NCBI RefSeq assembly: GCF_041379045.1
Contig: NZ_CP166871.1
Location: 1,302,001 to 1,366,000, forward strand
Source: Thalassotalea ponticola
GTDB lineage: Bacteria > Pseudomonadota > Gammaproteobacteria > Enterobacterales > Alteromonadaceae
Length of the DNA stretch: 64,000 nucleotides
Reading direction: 5' to 3'
Shown here: piece by piece, positions 18,980 to 29,989 of the stretch
Layout: the number at the start of each line of letters is the position of its first letter
How positions within the stretch are numbered: the stretch's first letter is position 1
Notes under the pieces: model-generated
Databases searched by the model: none
The model's input: only the letters and a program-made list of their open reading frames with translations
What the model was told of the DNA's origin: nothing
Program-made: the position numbers and the translations under genes

Positions 18980-19394
18980 GGCTATTGCTAATCCGCGCAA
19001 CCACATCGAATACCTCGTTAAGATAAAACAATGAGTCAATCAAAGAAACAATAGTCAACGCTAAAGAAAATAGGCGACAGCGAGATATCTGCATTGATTA
19101 AAACAGCGGACCATCGAGATATCTGCATTGATTAAAACAGCGGACCATTTAGCTACGTTAAATCGCAAAGTTAAATAAATGTATACTTATCGATAAAATT
19201 AGCGTACTATAGCCTGGCTTTAGAAAATTAAAGCTTTATCTACTACTGCACTTTGCGTTTCTCTTTCTTCTTTTATTTATTTTGAGTCGAAACTTGTACC
19301 TACATTTGCTTTATTGGTTAATGTTTTACTTGTTTGATCTAATGCAATATCGGTGACTTTTCACCAGATTTTTAATTTATAAAAGGTTTCTAAT
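18980..19394. other. 415-bp spacer upstream of the second csp gene
   Basis: No gene is visible. It contains a perfect 34-bp tandem duplication (19081-19148). The final 200 AT-rich bases probably hold the csp promoter and a leader; the ribosome binding site AAAGG is at 19382-19386. Confidence 0.55.
19081..19148. repeat. 34-bp exact tandem duplication
   Basis: Two adjacent identical copies, 19081-19114 and 19115-19148, each beginning CGAGATATCTGC. They lie in non-coding DNA upstream of a csp gene. Confidence 0.92.
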
Positions 19395-19607
19395 ATGTCT
19401 AATTCTGTAACTGGCGTAGTAAAGTGGTTCAACGAAGAGAAAGGTTTTGGTTTTTTAACTCCAAGCGATGGTGGCAAGGACGTTTTCGTTCATTTCCGTT
19501 CTATTATGTCTGAAGGCTTTAAGTCTTTAGCTGAAGGCCAGCAAGTTCAATTCACTATTGAGCAAGGTCAAAAGGGTCCACAAGCGGCCAATGTTGTTGC
19601 TATCTAG
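19395..19607 (+). CDS. CspA-family cold-shock protein (second copy)
   Basis: A 70-residue cold-shock domain with RNP1 KGFGFL and RNP2 VFVHF intact. It is clearly paralogous to the protein at 224-436 (the same KGPQA-NV ending) but diverged through the middle. AAGG sits eight bases ahead of the ATG. A terminator follows after 16 bases. It presumably acts as an RNA chaperone; the condition of expression is unknown. Confidence 0.95.
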   Translation: MSNSVTGVVKWFNEEKGFGFLTPSDGGKDVFVHFRSIMSEGFKSLAEGQQVQFTIEQGQKGPQAANVVAI

Positions 19608-19622
19608 TCAGTAACATATGTG

Positions 19623-19647
19623 AAAGGCCAGACGTAACTGGCCTTTT
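19623..19647 (+). terminator. Terminator of the second csp gene
   Basis: The stem AAAGGCCAG/CTGGCCTTT with a six-base loop and a short T run follows the csp stop closely. Confidence 0.82.
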
Positions 19648-19733
19648 AAAACTACCGTAAAACTTTCTCCCGAAATAAACCCGCAACCATCGTCTTACAG
19701 TATCCCTTCTCATTTTTATAAAAGATTAAATAT

Positions 19734-19901
19734 ATGATTCATACCATTAACGGCGTAACCGTCGAAGCAAGACCACCAATATCAACCATATCAGTCAACA
19801 AATTCAGCGTTGTATTTAAAGACAAACACATGCTAAGAAGCGTTAGTTTTGACAATGCCATTGATACACGAAACTTTATAACGTGGTTAGTGGCCATCTA
19901 A
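19734..19901 (+). CDS. Possible 55-residue hypothetical protein
   Basis: An open frame from ATG to TAA coding for 55 residues, beginning MIHTINGVTVEARPP and ending FITWLVAI. There is no signal peptide or known motif. The Shine-Dalgarno is poor (AAAGA about eight bases upstream). The residue composition is protein-like, with alternating charged and hydrophobic positions. I cannot exclude a chance frame. Confidence 0.35.
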   Translation: MIHTINGVTVEARPPISTISVNKFSVVFKDKHMLRSVSFDNAIDTRNFITWLVAI

Positions 19902-20297
19902 TTTCACATCAACTAATGAGCCCGTGTTGGTGTCCCTATAAGCAGCTCGCTGATAGGCGATGCAAGCGTTAATTACTGCCATCTCTTGTGCCATCTCTTT
20001 TGCTATAGTATGGCTAAGCAAACATTAATTTAGCTACCCCAATAGCCATCCCTCGTTACGACCAAACCACAAGCTTTCCGATCCAAGGTTAAATGAGTTC
20101 ACTCGCTGTTACGTTATCATTTCACTGGTTTAAAACAGCATAAAGCTGAGATGTTTAGCGCAATCTTCTATATGTTTTGATTTACATGTAAAAAAAAAGG
20201 GAGCTCCTAATAGAGATCCCTTAGTCGTTATCTGCACCAATTCACGGTACACTTGCTAACGATAGCTGTAGCGTACAGCGACAAATAAATAACGCGT
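19902..20297. other. Spacer of about 400 bp before the symporter gene
   Basis: No gene is visible. It contains the symporter terminator at 20190-20221. Confidence 0.6.
20190..20221 (-). terminator. Terminator of the DAACS symporter gene
   Basis: On the minus strand the stem GGGATCTC/GAGCTCCC (one mismatch) is followed by nine T. Confidence 0.82.
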
Positions 20298-21635
20298 TTA
20301 TTTATCCTTTAAATGGTGGAAGTCAATGCGATCGTCACTGGTATCGTCAGTGCTGTTAAATACATCGGTATTGAGCTCGCCTTCGGCTTTACCAACAATC
20401 ACCGTAACCATAGAGTCGCCGGTGACGTTTACTGCGGTGCGCACCATATCCAACAAGCGATCGACACCAATAATCAAGCCAATGCCTTCTACCGGTAGAC
20501 CCACTTGTGCCAATACCATGGCCAGCATAATTAATCCCACACCCGGTACGCCCGCGGTGCCGATTGAGGCTAGGGTGGCTGTAACTATAACCATTAAGAA
20601 ATCGGTAATAGTTAAGTCGACGTTAAATACCTGAGCAATAAACACGGTAGCCACACCTTGCATAATGGCTGTACCATCCATATTGATGGTCGCGCCCATA
20701 GGGACTGTGAACGAGGCTATCGAATTACCCACGCCTAATTTTTTGGTGGTGGTATTTAGCGTTGATGGAATCGTTGCATTAGAACTTGCGGTTGAAAATG
20801 CAAACATCGCCGTGGTGCGCATTTTCTTGATAAAAGTGACCGGATTTAAGCCGGTAAGCAGTTTTAATATAACAGGATAAGTCACTAAGGCGTGTAACAA
20901 CAACACCCCTAACACGGTAAAGAAGTACACCGCTAAGTTAGCAAAAGCGCTAGGGTCCAATTCTGAAAACAAGGTGGTCATTAAACAAAATACACCATAT
21001 GGCGCTAAGTTCATTAAAATGATCACTAAGCGCATAATGATTTCATTTAAATCGTCAAATGTTTTGGCAATGCGCTCACCCGCGTCACCGGCCAGTGCCA
21101 CAGCGATACCGAATAACAGTGCAAAAACAATTACCTGTAACATGTTGCCTTTGGCAAAGGCATCAAATGGGTTGGATGGGAACATGCCAATAATAACTTC
21201 GGTAAGCGTCGGTGCCTCTGATGCACTAAAGGTAATATCAGCTGCCATGTTAACGCCAGTACCTGGAGCGATGAGAATACCCGCTAAAATAGCAATTGAA
21301 ATAGCAATTGCAGTGGTTAATAAATACAAGCTAATTGCCCGTCCGCCAATGCTCCCTATTTTCGATGTATCGGTTAGCGAACAGGTACCACACACCAGTG
21401 ATACGAATACCAAAGGCACAACCAGCATTTTTAAACTGGTAATGAAAATTTGCCCACCAATCTCAAAGAGGCCATCAATAAAGAAGCCTTTAACGTAAAA
21501 ATCAACAAATCCAAGGGGAATAATTAAATCGCCATCTTTGGGTAGAATGGCTTGAAACATTAAACCCAGCAAGATACCTGCAATCATACCTATTACTATG
21601 CGCATCGTAAGGCTGTTTGCACTTTCTTTATTCAT
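20298..21635 (-). CDS. Dicarboxylate/amino acid:cation symporter (DAACS family)
   Basis: A 445-residue sodium- or proton-coupled importer of the SDF/GltP-DctA family in the inner membrane. It has eight membrane helices and two hairpins. The substrate-binding signatures are ASSNATIPST (first hairpin, SSxTxP-like) and NMDGTAIMQG in the unwound seventh helix, and the C-terminal DRLLDMVRTAVNVTGD segment holds substrate and coupling-ion ligands. The precise substrate (glutamate, aspartate or C4-dicarboxylate) cannot be read from the sequence. It is divergent from the Ig-like lipoprotein gene across 240 bases and ends at its own terminator. Confidence 0.92.
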   Translation of the reverse strand: MNKESANSLTMRIVIGMIAGILLGLMFQAILPKDGDLIIPLGFVDFYVKGFFIDGLFEIGGQIFITSLKMLVVPLVFVSLVCGTCSLTDTSKIGSIGGRAISLYLLTTAIAISIAILAGILIAPGTGVNMAADITFSASEAPTLTEVIIGMFPSNPFDAFAKGNMLQVIVFALLFGIAVALAGDAGERIAKTFDDLNEIIMRLVIILMNLAPYGVFCLMTTLFSELDPSAFANLAVYFFTVLGVLLLHALVTYPVILKLLTGLNPVTFIKKMRTTAMFAFSTASSNATIPSTLNTTTKKLGVGNSIASFTVPMGATINMDGTAIMQGVATVFIAQVFNVDLTITDFLMVIVTATLASIGTAGVPGVGLIMLAMVLAQVGLPVEGIGLIIGVDRLLDMVRTAVNVTGDSMVTVIVGKAEGELNTDVFNSTDDTSDDRIDFHHLKDK

Positions 21636-21879
21636 AGAACAACTCTTTTTTTAATTTCAAATGTATAGCGGTAATTCTACGTTATTTCCCCGGCAAATGT
21701 TAAACATTTGTACAGCCATGGTTATTGGCGCCGTGGTGGGCAAAACGAGAAAAACACGTATCGTGACTAAGTGCCTATATGATAACAATTATTTTTTTTA
21801 TATAAAGGTAACTATTTTTTTTTTATTGCGGTAATATGTTTTTTGAGAAAATAACAATAATTCAGGGAGAGAGCTTTTT

Positions 21880-24369
21880 ATGAAGCCGCTTAAGCATCTT
21901 TGTTACCTGTTTGCGCTAGTGATCTTAACCGCATGTAATGGTGAACCGATCAATGGTACAAACGAAGGCGGAGGTAGTACAACACCGCCGCCATCAACCA
22001 CTGTGACGTTGGAGTTAGACCGAACAGACATTAGTGCATCCACCCCAGCTACCGCAACAGCCACAGTTAAAATTGATGGCAAAGCAGAAGCGGGTGTGGT
22101 CGTTACCTTCAGCTCAGATATCGTATTATTTGACGTAGAATCAGCCACTGCATTAACCGACGCTGACGGTAAAGCGACCATTGGCGTATTAGCCGGTGAT
22201 ATTCAAGGTGCCGGCACGGTTACTGCCGAGATTGACAGCGGCGAGTCCGATTCTGTCGGCGTTGAATCGGCAGGTGACGGCAATCAGCCCAACCCTTCGC
22301 CCGGCACACCAACTATGACCGTCAGTGTGGTTATGGTTGAGCCCAAAACCACAAACGAAATCTCGGTTATCAACGCCACCACACCAGGCCAGCTTATTGC
22401 GACGGTAACCGGCACGTCAGAGCCTGTTATTGTTACATTCAGCAGCGACATTGGTGAAATCCCAATTCCAACCGCAATTACTGACGCAAACAACCAAGCG
22501 ATTGTTGATATCTATGCCGGTAATAACTTAGGCGCAGGTACGGTTACAGCTACTCTTAAAGGCGGCGAAAGTGGTGAAAAACTTATCGTTGTCGGTGCTA
22601 CCGATTTACAAATGGGGAGTGGCGAGCCATTCGTTGAGGGCGTTGCTCAGCTATCGCTCGATACACTATCTGCAGGTGGTACCGCGGTCGTCACCGTTGA
22701 TATTAAAGACGATGTCGGTAATAGCTATAATCTACCAGTCAGCGTTGAATTTAGCTCAAACTGTGTCAGCGCCGGTACGGCGACCTTAAGCACGCCAATT
22801 AGTACGTCAAATGGGCGTGCTAGCAGTACCTATCTAGCCCAAGGCTGTGTTGGTGATGACCCAATCACCGTATCGGCCAATGCCGGTGGCGTTAATTTAG
22901 CGGCAACCGCAACCTTGCACGTACTACCCGCTGATGCCGGTAGTGTAGAATTTGTCAGTGCGTCGCCTGAAAATATCTCGTTAAGAGGTGTTGGTGGTAC
23001 TGAGAGTTCAACGGTTAAATTTCGCGTGCTTGATGTTAATGGCAACCCTGTGGCAAACACCCTTGTTGATTTTAGTTTGAACACCGATGTTGGCGGTGTG
23101 GCACTTGATCCTATGCAGGCAACCAGTGACAGCAATGGCATGGTACAAACCGTCGTCAATGCTGGTTCAATTGCGACTTCAGTGCGCGTTACCGCGAGCA
23201 TCAACGGTTTGGTTCCAGCGATTTCTTCTCAATCGAGCTTATTGGTTATTTCAACCGGTATTCCAGATCAAGACAGCATCAGCTTATCAGCAGAAACATT
23301 GAACCCTGAAGGTTGGGATATCGACGGTACTCAAGTGGCGATTACCGCGCGCTTGGCCGATGCGTTTAATAACCCTGCGCCAGATGGTACCGCCATATCA
23401 TTTACCACTGAAGGTGGTTCAATTGAGCCGTCGTGTACGACCGTTAACGGTGTGTGTAGCGTTATGTGGACATCACAACAGCCTCGACCAGATGGCGCGA
23501 CCATAGGCGAACAAGTAGAACTGACACTAGGTAGTGGACAATTCATCACTTTATTGCCGAGTACAATCAACCCAATTGACTTAGCAACGGGACGTAAAGT
23601 TGGCGGTCGCGCAACGATTGTCGCCACCGCGATTGGTGAAGAATCGTTTATCGACTTAAATGGTAACGGCCGTTTCGATGGCAACACACAACTCGCCGGA
23701 TACGACCAAACTGAGTTAGATGCATTTTTAAACCAAAACGATGTGTCGGGTCGTCCGTTTGATTTGCCAGAAGCGTTTGTCGATCACAACGAAGACGGCG
23801 TATTTGACCGCGCTGTTGACGGTGGTGAAAACGAAACCTTTATCGACTTTAATACCTCAGCGGTATATGACAATGCCGACGGCGCGTACAACGGTAGCTT
23901 GTGTGCCGAAGGCCTTGGCGTTGTTGAAGGGTGTTCAGAGAAAACCTCACTCAATGTGCGCGCTGAATTAGTGTTGGTGATGTCGGGTAGTAATGCTTAT
24001 TTAATGCAAAATGGCGATGGTGATGAAAACGCTGACCCAGTCAATGGCGTTAACAACGATGGCATCATTAATATTCAAGGCAAAAACTCAGCATGGGCGA
24101 GTGTGGTAATTTCTGATTTACACAATCAGCCAATGCCGAAAGGCACGATTGTTGAGTTTACCGCAACCGCAGGCTCTATTGTTGGCCCTGACAGCTTTAT
24201 CTGGCCAAATGACAACCACAATGGCGGTTTATCGTTTAGTGTTACCATTGAAGGTGAAGACGAGCCTAAAAATGGTACTCTGATTGTCGAAGTGACCACG
24301 CCAGGTGGCCAAACATCAGTGTTTAGTGCATTTAGTATTGTCATTTCTGCGGCGCCTGCAACACTGTAA
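21880..24369 (+). CDS. Large lipoprotein with bacterial Ig-like (Big_1) repeats and Asp-rich loops
   Basis: An 829-residue predicted lipoprotein (signal ending ALVILTAC, Cys at residue 19), then a Gly/Thr/Pro linker (GGGSTTPPPSTT). Several intimin/invasin-type Ig-like modules of about 90-100 residues follow, recognisable by recurring ATATVKIDG, VTFSSD and LTDADGKAT patterns with GxGTVTA ends. Around residues 590-665 lie three Asp/Asn-rich calcium-loop-like segments (FIDLNGNGRFD, FVDHNEDGVFD, FIDFNTSAVYD). It is probably a surface-exposed or periplasmic adhesin-like protein with no enzymatic domain visible. GGGAGAGAG supports the start and a strong terminator follows, so it is monocistronic. 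Confidence 0.82.
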   Translation: MKPLKHLCYLFALVILTACNGEPINGTNEGGGSTTPPPSTTVTLELDRTDISASTPATATATVKIDGKAEAGVVVTFSSDIVLFDVESATALTDADGKATIGVLAGDIQGAGTVTAEIDSGESDSVGVESAGDGNQPNPSPGTPTMTVSVVMVEPKTTNEISVINATTPGQLIATVTGTSEPVIVTFSSDIGEIPIPTAITDANNQAIVDIYAGNNLGAGTVTATLKGGESGEKLIVVGATDLQMGSGEPFVEGVAQLSLDTLSAGGTAVVTVDIKDDVGNSYNLPVSVEFSSNCVSAGTATLSTPISTSNGRASSTYLAQGCVGDDPITVSANAGGVNLAATATLHVLPADAGSVEFVSASPENISLRGVGGTESSTVKFRVLDVNGNPVANTLVDFSLNTDVGGVALDPMQATSDSNGMVQTVVNAGSIATSVRVTASINGLVPAISSQSSLLVISTGIPDQDSISLSAETLNPEGWDIDGTQVAITARLADAFNNPAPDGTAISFTTEGGSIEPSCTTVNGVCSVMWTSQQPRPDGATIGEQVELTLGSGQFITLLPSTINPIDLATGRKVGGRATIVATAIGEESFIDLNGNGRFDGNTQLAGYDQTELDAFLNQNDVSGRPFDLPEAFVDHNEDGVFDRAVDGGENETFIDFNTSAVYDNADGAYNGSLCAEGLGVVEGCSEKTSLNVRAELVLVMSGSNAYLMQNGDGDENADPVNGVNNDGIINIQGKNSAWASVVISDLHNQPMPKGTIVEFTATAGSIVGPDSFIWPNDNHNGGLSFSVTIEGEDEPKNGTLIVEVTTPGGQTSVFSAFSIVISAAPATL

Positions 24370-24394
24370 CTGCACAACGCAACAGTAAAGTATC

Positions 24395-24430
24395 AATGCC
24401 ATATCCATATTGGGTATGGCATTTTTTTTT
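24395..24430 (+). terminator. Terminator of the Ig-like lipoprotein gene
   Basis: The stem AATGCCATA-CC/GG-TATGGCATT, with a loop around CATATTG, is followed by nine T. Confidence 0.9.
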
Positions 24431-24950
24431 GCTAATTTTTGCTAGGAGCTTATTTGTATTCCGATAAACACTGGTGCGTCTAGTGTGTTTTAGAAACGAC
24501 AAAGGCCTATTGGTTAGTGTTTTACGCACTAAGTTTTGCAGCCGTAAAGTCTTCAAAGTAAAGCATCTGTCCATATTCCTACAGCCATTTTGGTTTGCTT
24601 TAGTTATAGGTGGTGTCATCGAAATAAATAAACCGTTAGTAAATCCGTCATTATTTGTACGAAATGCCATCAAATTGATATTTTTAGCATTTTTTTCTTT
24701 ATTCCCTATCCGTCTTTTGATTATCATGACCCCTTTAAAAATGCTAAAAGCAATCAAATCTGTGTCCTCTGAGGGGGCGTGGAGACAAAATTAGTGCTTG
24801 TAAGTGGCATATTTTACATATATACCTAATAACAATTACTTGTATATAGCGAACTTAAAAGAGCGAAAAGCGGCAGCCAACATCAGTGTGATCAGCAAGC
24901 TATTGTTGCGAACCGGCGCGTAAGACCGAAATAAAGGAAAGTATAATTTT
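24431..24950. other. 520-bp spacer upstream of topA
   Basis: Open frames of about 100-140 codons exist here on both strands (24474-24794 plus, 24341-24757 minus) but overlap each other. They have basic, unbalanced composition and no ribosome binding site, so I do not call them genes. The topA promoter must lie near the right end, where an AT-rich stretch occurs at 24810-24850. AAAGGAAAG precedes topA. Confidence 0.5.
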
Positions 24951-27617
24951 ATGGGTAAATCTCTGGTAATTGTCGAGTCGCCAGCCAAAGCGAAGACAAT
25001 TAACAAGTATTTAGGCAAAGACTACGTCGTTAAATCGAGCGTTGGTCACATTCGCGATCTGCCAACATCGGGTGGTAAAAAAGCGGCGACCAAATCTCCC
25101 GCAGAAGTGCGAAAGATGTCGCCTGAACAAAAAGAGCGCTATAAGAAAAAACGAGAAAAAACCGCCTTGTTCAATCGCATGGGCATTAATCCCGAAAAAG
25201 ATTGGCAAGCGACCTACAGCGTATTGCCCGGTAAAGAAAAAGTCGTTGATGAGTTAAAGAAGCTTGCGGAAAAAGCTGACACTGTCTATCTCGCAACCGA
25301 TTTGGACCGCGAGGGAGAAGCCATCGCTTGGCACCTAAAAGAAGTGATTGGCGGTGATGATTCACGCTTTCGTCGTGTGGTGTTTAACGAAATAACCCAA
25401 TCAGCTATTAAAGAAGCTTTTAATCAGCCTGGCGAATTGAATATGGACGGCGTTAATGCGCAGCAAGCGCGTCGCTTTCTCGATCGCATCGTTGGCTTTA
25501 TGGTAAGCCCGTTACTTTGGAAAAAAGTAGCGAGAGGCTTGTCTGCAGGCCGAGTGCAATCGGTAGCGGTCAAGCTGGTGGTTGAAAGAGAGCGCGAAAT
25601 TAAAGCCTTTGTACCGCAAGAATTTTGGGATATTGACGCCAATACTACAACCTCTGACGGTGAGTCACTAGCGCTTGCGGTGAGTAAATACCAGGGCAAA
25701 ACCTTTAAGGTAGACAATGAAGCCGACGCTATGGCGGCGGTAGCGGTATTGAAAAACGCAGCGTATCAGGTAGCGAAGCGAGAAGACAAACCCTCGAAGA
25801 GCAACCCTTCGGCCCCGTTTATTACCTCGACCTTACAACAAGCGGCGAGTACCCGTTTGGGCTTTGGTGTAAAGAAAACCATGATGATGGCTCAGCGTCT
25901 TTACGAGGCGGGCCACATTACTTACATGCGTACCGATTCAACTAATTTATCAAAAGAAGCGGTAGAGAGCTGTCGTCAATACATCGGCGAGAACTTTGGC
26001 AGTAATTATCTTCCTGAGTCACCTAAACTTTACGGTGCCAAAGCCAATGCGCAAGAGGCGCATGAAGCGATTCGTCCGTCCAATGTGGAAAAAGAATCGG
26101 GCTTGCTCACCGATATGGAGCCCGATGCGCGTAAGTTATACGATTTGATTTGGCGCCAATTTGTCGCGTGTCAGATGACCGCAGCGCGCTATGATTTAAC
26201 CACGTTAACCGTGAGCGCTGACAAATATGAATTGCGCGCCAAAGGTAAAGTCATGCGCTTTGACGGTTGGACCAAAGTACACGCTCGCTCTACCGGCAAA
26301 AGTGCCAGTGACAAAGATGTTACCTTACCGGATTTACAAGTTGGCGATGCATTGACACTGGTTGATGTCGAGCCGACACAACACTTTACCAAGCCGCCTG
26401 CGCGCTTTGGTGAAGCGTCATTGGTAAAGGAATTGGAAAAGCGCAGTATTGGTCGCCCATCGACCTACGCATCAATCATTTCAACCATTCAAGATCGCGG
26501 TTACGTGCGCCTTGAAAACAAGCGTTTTTACGCCGAAAAAATGGGTGAGATAGTGACCGATGCGTTATCTGGTAGCTTTGAACACCTAATGAACTACGAC
26601 TTTACCGCCAATATGGAAAGCCAGCTCGACGAAATCGCCGCGGCTAAAGCCTACTGGAAAGACGTATTAAACACCTTCTACAGTGATTTTACCGGGCAAT
26701 TAGACAAAGCCGATAAAAGCATGGAAGAGGGGGGAATGCAGCAAAACTTGCCGGTGCTAACCGACATTAAGTGCCCTGAATGTGGCCGTCAAATGGGGAT
26801 CCGCACCGCGTCTACCGGCGTGTTTTTGGGGTGCTCAGGCTACAATTTGCCGGTTAAAGAGCGCTGTACTAAAACCATGAACTTAACGCCTGGCGAAGAA
26901 GCGGTGAGTGTGTTGTCGGAAAATCGCGAAACCGAAGCGCTAATGGCTATGCAACGCTGTGACAAATGCGGCACCGCAATGGACAGCTATCTAATCGACG
27001 AAAAACGCAAATTACACGTGTGCGGTAACAACCCTGTGTGTGATGGCTACAAGCTCGAATTGGGTGAATTTAAAATCAAAGGCTACGACGGCCCTGTTCT
27101 TGAGTGCGATCGTTGTGGCAGCGATATGGAGCTTAAGAACGGACGGTTTGGCAAGTACTTTGATTGTACTAACAGCGAGTGTAAAAATACTCGCAAGCTA
27201 CTGGCCAATGGCGAAGCCGCGCCGCCAAAAGAAGATCCGGTCGATTTACCCGAGTTAAAGTGTGAAAAGTCGGATGCGTTTTTCAAGCTTCGCGACGGTG
27301 CCTCAGGTATATTCTTAGCCGCCAGTACCTTCCCTAAATCACGAGAGACACGCGCACCTAAAGTGGCCGAGTTACATCGTTTTCGCGATCGTATCTCACC
27401 CAAGTTTTACTATTTGGCTGATGCTCCACAGCAAGATGCAGACGGCAACGACTACATCGTTCGCTATTCGCGCAAAACCAAAGAGCAATACGTGATGTCG
27501 GAAGTAGACGGCAAAGCAACCGGCTGGGTTGCCAAGTATATCGATGGTAAATGGGTCGAAGAGCAAACTAAAAAGTCGAAGGCCGCTAAACCAGCAAAAG
27601 CTAAAAAAGGCTCATAA
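24951..27617 (+). CDS. topA: DNA topoisomerase I
   Basis: Type IA topoisomerase that relaxes negative supercoils behind RNA polymerase. The 888 residues comprise an N-terminal Toprim domain (VESPAKAKT, and the acidic DLDREGEA), the gate domain with the catalytic Tyr in ITYMRTDS (about residue 326), and a C-terminal region with three clear four-Cys zinc ribbons ([24 protein letters not shown] as first halves), a further ribbon-like module and a Lys/Ala-rich tail. The start is supported by AAAGGAAAG. It is monocistronic, with its own terminator, followed by cysB. Confidence 0.98.
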   Translation: MGKSLVIVESPAKAKTINKYLGKDYVVKSSVGHIRDLPTSGGKKAATKSPAEVRKMSPEQKERYKKKREKTALFNRMGINPEKDWQATYSVLPGKEKVVDELKKLAEKADTVYLATDLDREGEAIAWHLKEVIGGDDSRFRRVVFNEITQSAIKEAFNQPGELNMDGVNAQQARRFLDRIVGFMVSPLLWKKVARGLSAGRVQSVAVKLVVEREREIKAFVPQEFWDIDANTTTSDGESLALAVSKYQGKTFKVDNEADAMAAVAVLKNAAYQVAKREDKPSKSNPSAPFITSTLQQAASTRLGFGVKKTMMMAQRLYEAGHITYMRTDSTNLSKEAVESCRQYIGENFGSNYLPESPKLYGAKANAQEAHEAIRPSNVEKESGLLTDMEPDARKLYDLIWRQFVACQMTAARYDLTTLTVSADKYELRAKGKVMRFDGWTKVHARSTGKSASDKDVTLPDLQVGDALTLVDVEPTQHFTKPPARFGEASLVKELEKRSIGRPSTYASIISTIQDRGYVRLENKRFYAEKMGEIVTDALSGSFEHLMNYDFTANMESQLDEIAAAKAYWKDVLNTFYSDFTGQLDKADKSMEEGGMQQNLPVLTDIKCPECGRQMGIRTASTGVFLGCSGYNLPVKERCTKTMNLTPGEEAVSVLSENRETEALMAMQRCDKCGTAMDSYLIDEKRKLHVCGNNPVCDGYKLELGEFKIKGYDGPVLECDRCGSDMELKNGRFGKYFDCTNSECKNTRKLLANGEAAPPKEDPVDLPELKCEKSDAFFKLRDGASGIFLAASTFPKSRETRAPKVAELHRFRDRISPKFYYLADAPQQDADGNDYIVRYSRKTKEQYVMSEVDGKATGWVAKYIDGKWVEEQTKKSKAAKPAKAKKGS

Positions 27618-27647
27618 CCATTAAGTGTTAATGTCGAATTTATCAGT

Positions 27648-27678
27648 AAAACCGACCTCTATGGGGTCGGTTTTTTTT
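27648..27678 (+). terminator. topA terminator
   Basis: The stem AAAACCGACC/GGTCGGTTTT with a short loop and eight T lies 30 bases after topA. Confidence 0.92.
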
Positions 27679-27697
27679 ATCTGTTATTAGTTGATGA

Positions 27698-28801
<1,104 letters not shown>

Positions 28802-29077
28802 TTGCCGCGATGGTGGTGTTTGCATGACGTAAATTCCACCATCGTTGCAGTGCTACCGTCTGTTTCGTCGCCTGCTCTGTAAGTGTATTGTCGATAGTTA
28901 CATAACGAGGGTTCATTCGACAATGACGGTTGCCGTTGTGTGGCGACGCGCAACATTATTTGTATCTCAAAGAACGACACGTCCTAGCTTATTAATTTTA
29001 CAGATAAATGATAGATGCTTGGCACAAAGCCACGTATAATTTGCATTAGTTAAATTAATCAACAAATCACCTTCGTT

Positions 29078-29989
29078 ATGTCAAATCGCTTGCCTCCTCT
29101 CAATGCATTAAAGGCGTTTGAAGCCGCCGGCCGTCACTTGAGCTTTACCAAGGCTGCAAATGAGTTATATGTGACCCAAGCGGCGATATCACATCAAATA
29201 AAAGCGCTTGAAAATTTTTTGGGGATAAAGTTGTTTAAGCGCAAAAATCGGATGTTATTGCTCACCGAAGAAGGGCAGTCGTATTACCTTGATATTAAAG
29301 ACGTGTTGAACGCCCTGCACGACGCCACACAAAAGCTATTGGCGCAGGGCGAGAAAGGGGCGATTACCGTCAGTGTTCAACCGAGTTTAGCGATATTGTG
29401 GCTGGTGCCTAAATTGAGCGAGTTTCATCGCCGTTATCCCGGGATCGACGTGCGTATAAAAGCCGATGATGAGAAAACGGGTAACTTAGTTGAGGGCGTT
29501 GATATTGCTTTTTATTACGGCAAGGGGCCTTGGCCTAGCGTGCATGCGCAAAAGATCTTTACTGAGTACTTATTACCTGTGTGCTCGCCAGCGCTGCTAA
29601 GCACTGGTCACGGCTTGATTGAGATAGATGATTTAGAGCAGCAGACTTTGCTCCACGACTCATCGCGAAACGATTGGCGACGATGGTTTAAATCGTGCGG
29701 TAAAACGGCGAAAAAGGTCGAACAAGGGCCTATTTTTAGTCACTCGGCGTTAGTGTTACAGGCGGCTATTCACGGTCAAGGCGTGGCATTGGTCAACAAT
29801 ACCCTCGCCAAACCAGAGCTCGATGCAGGGCGCCTTGTTATGCCGTTTGAACACGTGTTAGTCAATAGCGAATCTTATCACATCGTCTGTCGCAAAGAGC
29901 ACATTCAAACACCGCGCATAGCGCAGTTTATCGACTGGGTGTTAGACACCGCGGCACAAGAGCAGTTTACACCTGAGGATAGTGAATAA
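29078..29989 (+). CDS. gcvA: LysR-family regulator GcvA
   Basis: A 303-residue LysR protein closely following E. coli GcvA from its first residues (NRLPPLNALKAFEAAGRHLS) through the HTH (VTQAAISHQIKALE) to HSALVLQAAIHGQGVAL in the effector domain. GcvA controls the glycine cleavage operon and gcvB in enterobacteria. The identity is reinforced by synteny: DUF423 and rlmM follow, as in E. coli gcvA-ygdD-rlmM. It heads a tightly packed four-gene operon; the next start codon immediately follows its stop. Confidence 0.93.
   Translation: MSNRLPPLNALKAFEAAGRHLSFTKAANELYVTQAAISHQIKALENFLGIKLFKRKNRMLLLTEEGQSYYLDIKDVLNALHDATQKLLAQGEKGAITVSVQPSLAILWLVPKLSEFHRRYPGIDVRIKADDEKTGNLVEGVDIAFYYGKGPWPSVHAQKIFTEYLLPVCSPALLSTGHGLIEIDDLEQQTLLHDSSRNDWRRWFKSCGKTAKKVEQGPIFSHSALVLQAAIHGQGVALVNNTLAKPELDAGRLVMPFEHVLVNSESYHIVCRKEHIQTPRIAQFIDWVLDTAAQEQFTPEDSE

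Noticed and set aside
24341..24794. Overlapping frames of 138 and 106 codons upstream of topA
   Set aside because: They overlap on opposite strands, lack ribosome binding sites, have skewed basic composition and show no recognisable motif; one overlaps the Ig-like gene terminator.
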